From assembly GCA_030671465.1 (NCBI GenBank), contig DAOVIP010000177.1, positions 1 to 5,011 of the forward strand: a DNA stretch of 5,011 bases. The letters run 5' to 3'. The DNA comes from Candidatus Aminicenantota bacterium (GTDB lineage: Bacteria; Acidobacteriota; Aminicenantia; UBA2199). Numbering within the stretch: the first letter of the stretch is position 1; the number at the start of each line of letters is the position of its first letter. This document shows positions 1-5,011 of the stretch, piece after piece. Position numbers and translations under genes: made by a program. A model generated the notes under the pieces. It searched no databases. It was not told the DNA's origin and was given only the letters and a program-made list of their open reading frames with translations.

Positions 1-1260
1 CCCTATCGAAACCGTTCGGTTGAAGAGAACCTCGACCTGTTTGAGAAGATGCGCCAGGGAGAATTTGCGGACGGTTCTAGGGTATTACGGGCAAAAATTG
101 ATATGGGATCTCCCAATCTGAATCTTCGCGATCCGGTAATGTACCGTATTCTGAGACAATCCCATCATCGAACCGGAGATCAATGGTGTATATATCCCAT
201 GTATGACTGGGCCCATGGACTCGAAGATTCCATTGAGGGCATTACCCATTCAATTTGCACCCTGGAGTTCGAAGATCATCGCCCCTTGTATGACTGGTTT
301 TTGGATCAACTGGATGTTTATCATCCCCAGCAAATTGAGTTTGCCCGCTTAAATCTCAGTTTTACGATTATGAGTAAGCGGAAACTGCTAGATTTGGTGA
401 AAACCGGTGTGGTCAGCGGCTGGAATGATCCGAGAATGCCAACCATTGCAGGACTTCGTAGAAGGGGCTTTACACCGGAATCCATACGGAATTTTTCCGA
501 AATTATCGGAGTGGCCAAACGGGAAAGTACCGTGGACCTTGCCTTATTGGAATACTGTCTGCGAGAGGATTTGAATAAAAGGGTTTCCCGGGTAATGGCG
601 GTATTGAATCCGCTGAAGGTGATAATCGATAACTATCCCCAGGGAAAAGTGGAATGGCTTGAGGCGGAAAACAATCCGGAGGATCCCGGAATGGGAACCA
701 GGAAAATCCCTTTCTCCCGTGTTCTCTACATTGAGCAGGAAGATTTTCGTGAGGATCCGCCAAAAAAATATTTCCGATTATCCCCGGGCCGTGAGATCCG
801 ACTGAAGCATGCTTATTATATTACCTGTACCCGGGTGATCAAGGACAATATAACCGGAAAGATAATGGAATTACACTGCAGTTATGATCCGGAAACAAAA
901 GGTGGCTGGTCTGATGATGGCCGAAAAGTGTTGGGGACCTCCCACTGGGTTTCCGCCGATCATGCAATCCAGGCCGAAGTCCGATTGTACGATCACCTTT
1001 TTACGGTTCCGAATCCCGGAGATGAGAATGAAAACGGTGATCTCAAATCCCATTTGAATCCAAACTCATTGGTAACCCTGTCCCAATGCCAGTTGGAACC
1101 CGGCCTGAAAGCGGCTAAACCAGAGGACCGATTCCAGTTTCTCAGACAGGGCTATTTCTGTCTGGACGAGGAATCGACCCCGGTGCAACTGATTTTCAAC
1201 CGCACGGTCACCCTGCGTGACACCTGGGCAAAAATCGAGAAGAAAAACAAACCAAAATAA
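1..1260 (+). CDS. glnS: Glutaminyl-tRNA synthetase, 3' part (5' end outside window)
   Basis: Class I aminoacyl-tRNA synthetase that charges tRNA-Gln with glutamine using ATP in the cytoplasm. The frame is open from base 1 and its first codons read [10 protein letters not shown], which matches the interior of E. coli GlnRS, so the gene starts upstream and the ATG at 49 is internal. About 419 residues are present; roughly the first 140 of a ~555-residue protein, including the HIGH motif, are missing. Visible hallmarks are the active-site stretch [10 protein letters not shown] (from base 187), [12 protein letters not shown], the KMSKS-equivalent MSKRK (370-384), the WNDPRMPT and GLRRRG segments, and the C-terminal anticodon-binding beta-barrel region ending in [14 protein letters not shown]. 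From recalled family sequences it is much closer to GlnRS than to GluRS. It is collinear with the E. coli protein to the C-terminus, with no frameshift or missing region. It ends at TAA 1258-1260, 62-71 bp before mutY. Confidence 0.97.
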   Translation, partial: PYRNRSVEENLDLFEKMRQGEFADGSRVLRAKIDMGSPNLNLRDPVMYRILRQSHHRTGDQWCIYPMYDWAHGLEDSIEGITHSICTLEFEDHRPLYDWFLDQLDVYHPQQIEFARLNLSFTIMSKRKLLDLVKTGVVSGWNDPRMPTIAGLRRRGFTPESIRNFSEIIGVAKRESTVDLALLEYCLREDLNKRVSRVMAVLNPLKVIIDNYPQGKVEWLEAENNPEDPGMGTRKIPFSRVLYIEQEDFREDPPKKYFRLSPGREIRLKHAYYITCTRVIKDNITGKIMELHCSYDPETKGGWSDDGRKVLGTSHWVSADHAIQAEVRLYDHLFTVPNPGDENENGDLKSHLNPNSLVTLSQCQLEPGLKAAKPEDRFQFLRQGYFCLDEESTPVQLIFNRTVTLRDTWAKIEKKNKPK

Positions 1261-1331
1261 AAAAGGACAGGCTACCGAAAACAACCGGCTACCGTATTTT
1301 TACCTGTTTTGATCCAGAATCAGTGAGCAAA

Positions 1332-2402
1332 ATGCGTAAGGAAATAGTAAAGGAGCTTCTTTTCTGGTTTGATCAGAACCAGCGTGACCTGCCCTGGAGA
1401 AAAACCAAAGATCTATATTCCATATGGATTTCTGAAATCATGCTCCAGCAAACCCAGGTATCAACTGTTATCCCTTACTACCAACAGTTTTTGTCGAAAT
1501 TTCCCAAACTGAAAACCCTGGCGAGTGCTTCTGAAGAAGAGGTGTTGAAGTACTGGGAGGGATTGGGTTATTATTCCCGGGCCCGGAATCTGCATCGGGC
1601 AATCCAGCTGATCGAATCGCAACATAAGGGTCAAATTCCGGATCGGATCGAACAATTCCAAAAACTTCCCGGAGTCGGTCCCTATGTGGCTGCAGCGGTT
1701 TTCAGTATAGGCAGGGGAATCCCGGTACCGGCAGTTGATGGGAATGTCATGCGGGTATTCTGCCGTTTCAAAACACTGGGAATGGATATCAGAGAGCCTC
1801 AAACCCGCAAAAAGATATTTTCGGAACTTCAGGGTATCATTCCTCAGGAGCGTTGCGGTGATTTCAACCAGGCCTTGATGGAACTGGGTTCCCGGATTTG
1901 TAAGCCCAAAAACCCGAAGTGTTTAACTTGTCCGTTTCATACGGAGTGCCGTGCATACAGGTCAGGCAAAATCGACCTGTTTCCGGTAAAATCGCCCAGG
2001 TCAATAATACCGGAGTATCCGGTTTCGATTGCAGTGATTATTAAAGGCGATCAATTTTACATTCAAAAAAGACCTTCAAGGGGGCACCTGGGTGGTTTAT
2101 GGGAATTTCCGGGAGGAAAAGCCCGATCGGGTGAATCTCCAGAGCGAGCCCTGAGACGGGAGATTTTCGAAGAACTGGGAATAAGAGTTGATATCAAAAC
2201 CAAACTGGCATCCATAAAACATGCTTATACCCACTTCAAGATAAAGTTGAGTTTTTTTATATGCGAAATTTCCGGAGACAATCAAATACGGACGGATTAT
2301 CCCTTCCAATGGATTTCAATTCACCAGATAAAAGATTATCCGTTTCCAGGGGCAAATCACAAGTTTTTCCCGTTACTGAGGGCTTATTTTAATGAAAACT
2401 GA
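1332..2402 (+). CDS. mutY: A/G-specific adenine DNA glycosylase with intact MutT-like Nudix domain
   Basis: Base-excision repair enzyme that removes adenine mispaired with 8-oxoguanine. Numbering is from ATG 1332 (356 aa). The N-terminal HhH-GPD glycosylase domain (about 1-222) shows SEIMLQQTQV with catalytic Glu35, the helix-hairpin-helix LPGVGPYVAAAV (112-123), and VDGNV with catalytic Asp136. The [4Fe-4S] ligands are Cys190, 197, 200 and 206 in the standard C-X6-C-X2-C-X5-C spacing. The C-terminal domain (about 228-356) has HAYTH (297-301) at the place of the 8-oxoG-recognising FSH loop of E. coli MutY. Unlike typical MutY, it also has a complete Nudix signature (262-284), so the protein may hydrolyse 8-oxo-dGTP as well. 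Start choice: GTG 1323 would add three residues but lacks a Shine-Dalgarno; ATG 1332 has a weak GTGAG four bases upstream. Length fits the family (~350). The function call is firm; the extra hydrolase activity is inferred. Confidence 0.96.
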   Translation: MRKEIVKELLFWFDQNQRDLPWRKTKDLYSIWISEIMLQQTQVSTVIPYYQQFLSKFPKLKTLASASEEEVLKYWEGLGYYSRARNLHRAIQLIESQHKGQIPDRIEQFQKLPGVGPYVAAAVFSIGRGIPVPAVDGNVMRVFCRFKTLGMDIREPQTRKKIFSELQGIIPQERCGDFNQALMELGSRICKPKNPKCLTCPFHTECRAYRSGKIDLFPVKSPRSIIPEYPVSIAVIIKGDQFYIQKRPSRGHLGGLWEFPGGKARSGESPERALRREIFEELGIRVDIKTKLASIKHAYTHFKIKLSFFICEISGDNQIRTDYPFQWISIHQIKDYPFPGANHKFFPLLRAYFNEN

Positions 2403-2438
2403 TGCTCATCAGAAAGGCAAAAGGCTGGAAATAGAGAG

Positions 2439-2468
2439 TTTTATGTTGTAAAATGATGACATGATAAT
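2439..2468 (+). promoter_or_regulatory. Weak sigma70-like promoter candidate before the acyl-CoA synthetase gene
   Basis: In the 89 bp gap after mutY, GATAAT at 2463-2468 matches five of six bases of the -10 consensus. TTTTAT at 2439-2444, 18 bp upstream, matches only three of six bases of the -35 consensus. The position, about 20 bp before the Shine-Dalgarno, is reasonable. No terminator was found between mutY and this site, so read-through from mutY is equally possible. This is inference from a weak match. Confidence 0.2.
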
Positions 2469-2480
2469 GAGGGCATAAGA

Positions 2481-2486
2481 AAGGAG
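2481..2486 (+). promoter_or_regulatory. Ribosome binding site of the acyl-CoA synthetase gene
   Basis: AAGGAG lies five bases upstream of ATG 2492, an ideal Shine-Dalgarno sequence and spacing. It is the strongest ribosome binding site in the window and fixes the start of the 706-residue protein. Confidence 0.85.
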
Positions 2487-2491
2487 CCAAA

Positions 2492-4612
2492 ATGGATAAC
2501 TATCAGCTGGATTATCGTCTGACCAAGGAAATTCTAAGGCAATACGATATTGATGCGATGGGTGAACTGGTCACCAGCAAGGCAAAGGCCCTGGAGATTA
2601 CTGCTCAGATTAAGAGACCGGCTGTTTTAAAAATTGTGTCACCCGAAGTCATTCACAAGACAGATTTTAATGCTGTAAAACTCAATTTGAGAACCGAGCA
2701 GGAAGTTTCCAAAGCATATGATGAAATAATGGAAAATGCCCTGAATGCAGGAGTAAAGCAAATAACCGGGGTGTTGATCCAGGAAATGGCCTCCCCGGGA
2801 TTTGAATTACTCATCGGGGCCAAGCAGGATGTATGCTACGGCCCGGTAACCATGATAGGTACCGGGGGACGTTTTGTTGAATTATGGGAAGATGCCTTCC
2901 CTGGTGTGGGTGTATTGAGGAAGGAAGATGTAATGCATATGTTGTCTCATACCCGGGCCAATCGCGTGCTGGACGGATTTAGAGGTCCCCGTTTGGATAA
3001 GGAGAAAGTTGTTGAACTGGCCATAAAAGTTTCCAAAATGATGAGTGAGAATCCGGACATAGTTGAACTGGACCTGAATCCGGTAATCGTATATGAAAAC
3101 AACCTGTCCATTGTTGATGCCCGGATCATAAAGGGTGATCCAATTATTCCTCCACGTGCAGAAGATATTGATTTGCAACGCTTGAAAAGCCTCGATGCAA
3201 TTTTTTCACCCAAATCAATTGCCCTTTTCGGGGCCAATCGAACCGGAACCGTAGGTGGAACCATAATGAGGAATATGATTGATTTTCCGGTTTTGTACCC
3301 AATGAATCCCAAAGTATCACATCTTTTCGGAAAAAAGTGTTTTTCCCAGTTGGAGGAAATTCCCGATGATATTGACCTGGGTATCTTTGCCATCGGTGCA
3401 GAGAAATCCGTGACTGCTTTCAAGCAGTTTGTCAACAAAGGAGGGAAGGGAGCGGTAATTGTGAGTGACGGGTTTGCGGAAGTGGGACGAAATGACCTGG
3501 AGCAGGAGATAAAAAATATTGCCGATGGATCTCATGTGGCTTATATCGGACCGAACTGTCTGGGAATCATTGATAATTTTTCCGGGGTTAACACCATGTT
3601 TATTCCGGAACGGAAGACAAGTTTTATTGAGAAACCCGGTGGGATTGGCATCATATCCCAGAGTGGTGGGATTGGACTGGAATTGCTGGAAATGCTGGCT
3701 GGAGATAATATTCCGGTGGGGAGATGGGTGTCCTGTGGAAATGCCAGTGGAGTAACCATCCCCGAATTGCTCAATCATATGAAAGAGGATGCACGCATAA
3801 AGGTTATTGCTTTATATCTGGAAGGTTTGAAGGACGGACTTCAGTTTATCGAGGTTGGAAAAGAAGTCAGTAAAGAAAAGCCGGTTATCGTGATCAAGGG
3901 AGGAGTCGGCGGGGGTGCGGCCGCAACCATGTCCCATACGGCTTCCCTGGCTGGCAGTTTCCAGGCTTTTAAAGCAGCCTGTGATCAAGCCGGATTTTTT
4001 CTCATTGAAGAACTCACCGAGGACCCTAAAATTCTGGTCAATATCCTGTCAATTCTGGCCACACAACCCAGGGCCAGGGGCAACCGGGTCGGTATCATCA
4101 CCGTGGGTGGCGGTGCTGGCATTCTACTGGCCGACCAGATCACCCAGGCCGGTATGCAACTGGCTGGTTTTTCTGACCGCAGCATGCATCAGCTATCAGA
4201 GTTGTTAATAGATAAATTTTATGTTTCTTCAGAAGAAAAAAAGAAAATAGTATTGGAAATGATCAGTTCCAATCCTCTGGATCTTTTTGGGGATTGTGAT
4301 GACAGAAGACTGGTTGAGGCCATTAAAATACTGGATGCCGATCCACAGGTGGATGTGATTTTACTGGCCCTTTACTTTCAGGTTCCCAGTTTGAGTGAAT
4401 ATATCACTGATTACCTGATTGACCTTTCGGAAATGATATCCAAACCACTTATTCTGGCACCCAGGGGTTATTCGGAATATGTATGGCAAAATCGGGATTA
4501 CCTGAGAAGGAAGGAAATATCGAGTTATACCGTACCGGTGATCGAATCTCTATCCATGGCCATTAAAATATGGGAGAAATATGATGTGGATAAAAACAAT
4601 ATCCAGATATAA
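2492..4612 (+). CDS. Fused ADP-forming acyl-CoA synthetase (acetate-CoA ligase type), beta-alpha order
   Basis: 706-residue NDP-forming acyl-CoA synthetase: acyl-CoA + ADP + Pi to free acid + CoA + ATP, reversible, cytoplasmic, often used for ATP gain from acyl-CoA. Domains in order: ATP-grasp of the ACD beta type (about 1-225) with IHKTD (His55, the beta-side phosphohistidine position) and ELDLNP (Asp194); Rossmann CoA-binding domain (about 233-365) with SIALFGANRTGTVGG and YIGPNCLGI; succinyl-CoA-ligase-like domain (about 380-525) with GIISQSGG, Glu444 in YLEG, and the phospho-His loop MSHTASLAGS (His482); and a second ligase-like subdomain (about 530-695). All four residues known to act in archaeal ADP-forming acetyl-CoA synthetases appear present, so it is probably active. 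Beta before alpha is the reverse of the common fused order. The acid substrate cannot be read from the sequence; acetate, a branched-chain acid and an aryl acid are all possible. The next gene follows after 17 bp. Confidence 0.93.
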   Translation: MDNYQLDYRLTKEILRQYDIDAMGELVTSKAKALEITAQIKRPAVLKIVSPEVIHKTDFNAVKLNLRTEQEVSKAYDEIMENALNAGVKQITGVLIQEMASPGFELLIGAKQDVCYGPVTMIGTGGRFVELWEDAFPGVGVLRKEDVMHMLSHTRANRVLDGFRGPRLDKEKVVELAIKVSKMMSENPDIVELDLNPVIVYENNLSIVDARIIKGDPIIPPRAEDIDLQRLKSLDAIFSPKSIALFGANRTGTVGGTIMRNMIDFPVLYPMNPKVSHLFGKKCFSQLEEIPDDIDLGIFAIGAEKSVTAFKQFVNKGGKGAVIVSDGFAEVGRNDLEQEIKNIADGSHVAYIGPNCLGIIDNFSGVNTMFIPERKTSFIEKPGGIGIISQSGGIGLELLEMLAGDNIPVGRWVSCGNASGVTIPELLNHMKEDARIKVIALYLEGLKDGLQFIEVGKEVSKEKPVIVIKGGVGGGAAATMSHTASLAGSFQAFKAACDQAGFFLIEELTEDPKILVNILSILATQPRARGNRVGIITVGGGAGILLADQITQAGMQLAGFSDRSMHQLSELLIDKFYVSSEEKKKIVLEMISSNPLDLFGDCDDRRLVEAIKILDADPQVDVILLALYFQVPSLSEYITDYLIDLSEMISKPLILAPRGYSEYVWQNRDYLRRKEISSYTVPVIESLSMAIKIWEKYDVDKNNIQI

Positions 4613-4619
4613 AGGGTGA
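4613..4619 (+). promoter_or_regulatory. Likely ribosome binding site of the 90-residue protein
   Basis: AGGGTGA lies immediately after the synthetase stop codon and ten bases before ATG 4630. The GGTGA core fits the anti-Shine-Dalgarno, though the spacing is slightly long. Its place in the 17 bp gap supports translation from the same transcript as the synthetase. Confidence 0.5.
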
Positions 4620-4629
4620 ATGGATTTTC

Positions 4630-4902
4630 ATGAAACAGACATTAAAAAAATATTTAAAAAAGAAAATTGTCGTTGATACCCGGTCAGCCTGGGTTTACAT
4701 CGGAATATTGGATGAAATATTGGATAACTGTATTGTTCTATCCGAAGCTGACGTTCATGACAGCAATGCCGTTCAGACCACAAAGGAATTTTATGTTCTG
4801 GAAAGCAAAAAAACCGGAATAAAATCAAATCGTCATAAAGTTTACATCAATATGGAATTTGTCGTCAGCTTCTCTTCCCTGGATGAGGTTAAACATTTTT
4901 GA
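4630..4902 (+). CDS. Small conserved-looking protein of unknown function, possible Sm-like beta-barrel
   Basis: 90-residue protein that I cannot assign to a named family. It has a lysine-rich start (residues 2-12, six Lys), then an alternating hydrophobic/polar pattern typical of short beta-strands: KIVVDTRSAWVYIGILDEI, then NCIVLSEADVHD, then EFYVLES, KVYIN and EFVVSFSSLDEV. Motif-like spots are WVYIG (21-25), DVHD (41-44), TTKE (50-53) and SNRHKVYI (66-73). No signal peptide, membrane helix or cysteine motif is seen; the single Cys is residue 34. The strand pattern, with a G-x-L turn followed by an I-V-L strand, resembles the first Sm motif of Sm/LSm/Hfq-like small barrels; this fold idea is inference. 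The form resembles small uncharacterised proteins I vaguely recall from other bacteria, unverified. It starts 17 bp after the synthetase and ends at TGA 4900-4902. It is likely real: it has a plausible ribosome site, protein-like composition and operon position. Confidence 0.8.
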   Translation: MKQTLKKYLKKKIVVDTRSAWVYIGILDEILDNCIVLSEADVHDSNAVQTTKEFYVLESKKTGIKSNRHKVYINMEFVVSFSSLDEVKHF

Positions 4903-5011
4903 TCCCAAAACCACAACAAAACGGTTATTGATTTGACTTTTTGTTATTTTTCTTCTTTTTTTTCTCGATTTTAAAATACAGGGAATCCAACCTTTTTATT
5001 TTTATTTCCAG
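4903..5011. other. Non-coding T-rich tail to the window edge
   Basis: No start codon with a convincing ribosome site and no protein-like reading frame is seen in these 109 bases on either strand. The plus strand is strongly pyrimidine-rich, with TTTTTATTTTTATTTCC near the end (4993-5009). Apart from the possible terminator it could hold the upstream region of the next gene, which lies outside the window. Confidence 0.5.
4915..4970 (+). terminator. Weak terminator-like dyad followed by a T-rich run
   Basis: AACAAAA (4915-4921) and TTTTGTT (4939-4945) form a perfect 7 bp inverted repeat around a 17-base loop, followed by a T-rich stretch including an uninterrupted run of eight T (4956-4963). 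The position just after the last gene and the T-tract suit transcript termination. The stem has only one G-C pair and a long loop, so it is not a canonical intrinsic terminator. The T-tract may matter more than the hairpin. Confidence 0.3.

Noticed and set aside
49..51. ATG 49 as the start of glnS
   Set aside because: The frame is open to base 1 and the upstream codons match the conserved interior of GlnRS, so this Met is internal.
1270..1294. Direct repeat GGCTACCG (1270-1277 and 1287-1294) in the glnS-mutY gap
   Set aside because: Two 8-base copies 17 bases apart with no further copies or dyad. Too short to call an operator or repeat element.
1267..1307. ACAGG/CCTGT inverted repeat in the glnS-mutY gap considered as a terminator
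   Set aside because: Only five pairs around a 31-base loop, with no T-run after it.
1323..1331. GTG at 1323 as the mutY start
   Set aside because: Possible and adds only three residues (M-S-K), but there is no Shine-Dalgarno before it, whereas ATG 1332 has a weak one. Cannot be excluded.
2399..2412. Palindrome CTGATG-CT-CATCAG overlapping the mutY stop codon
   Set aside because: The loop would be only two bases (four if the innermost pair opens) and no T-tract follows. Could be a protein site, but a single short dyad is weak evidence.
2947..3438. Antisense open frame of 163 codons inside the synthetase gene, with another at 3317-3778
   Set aside because: Both lie wholly opposite a gene with full family motifs, have no ribosome site, and their translations show no recognisable domain. 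They are shadows of the coding strand.
3915..4208. Plus-strand open frame of 97 codons in another frame within the synthetase gene
   Set aside because: Pro/Trp-rich low-quality translation, no ribosome site, entirely inside the ATP-dependent synthetase reading frame.
4318..4570. GGCCATTAAAATA occurring twice (4318-4330 and 4558-4570)
   Set aside because: Both copies are in frame in the same gene and encode AIKI in unrelated helices. Explained by shared codon choice.

Overview
This is a bacterial protein-coding window with four genes, all on the + strand, in compact order: glnS (3' part only), mutY, a fused ADP-forming acyl-CoA synthetase, and a small conserved-looking protein of unknown function. 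No tRNA, rRNA, insertion sequence, CRISPR array or phage feature was seen. Base composition looks moderate, with A/T-rich gaps and a strongly T-rich tail (judged by eye, not counted).

Layout. Positions 1-1260 encode the last ~419 residues of glutaminyl-tRNA synthetase, cut by the window edge. After a 62-71 bp gap comes mutY (1332-2402, possibly starting at 1323). This adenine glycosylase carries all the expected catalytic and iron-sulfur residues, and its C-terminal domain has kept an intact MutT-type Nudix box. An 89 bp gap with a good Shine-Dalgarno leads into a 706-residue NDP-forming acyl-CoA synthetase (2492-4612). Its ATP-grasp (beta) half precedes the CoA-binding/ligase (alpha) half, the reverse of the common fused order. 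A 90-residue protein (4630-4902) follows after only 17 bp and is probably co-transcribed. The last ~109 bases are non-coding, T-rich, and hold a weak terminator-like dyad.

Organism. A bacterial GlnRS means a lineage that charges tRNA-Gln directly, such as Gammaproteobacteria, Bacteroidota and relatives, some former Deltaproteobacteria, or Planctomycetes. Together with an ADP-forming acyl-CoA synthetase and A/T-rich gaps, this suggests an anaerobic or facultative bacterium of an FCB-type or deltaproteobacterial lineage. That is a low-confidence inference.

How the genes fit together. The first two genes are housekeeping (translation and oxidative DNA-damage repair) and the third is energy or acid metabolism, so there is no obvious single pathway. 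The observations most worth following are the apparent MutY-MutT bifunctional protein, the beta-alpha synthetase, and the small uncharacterised protein coupled to it.
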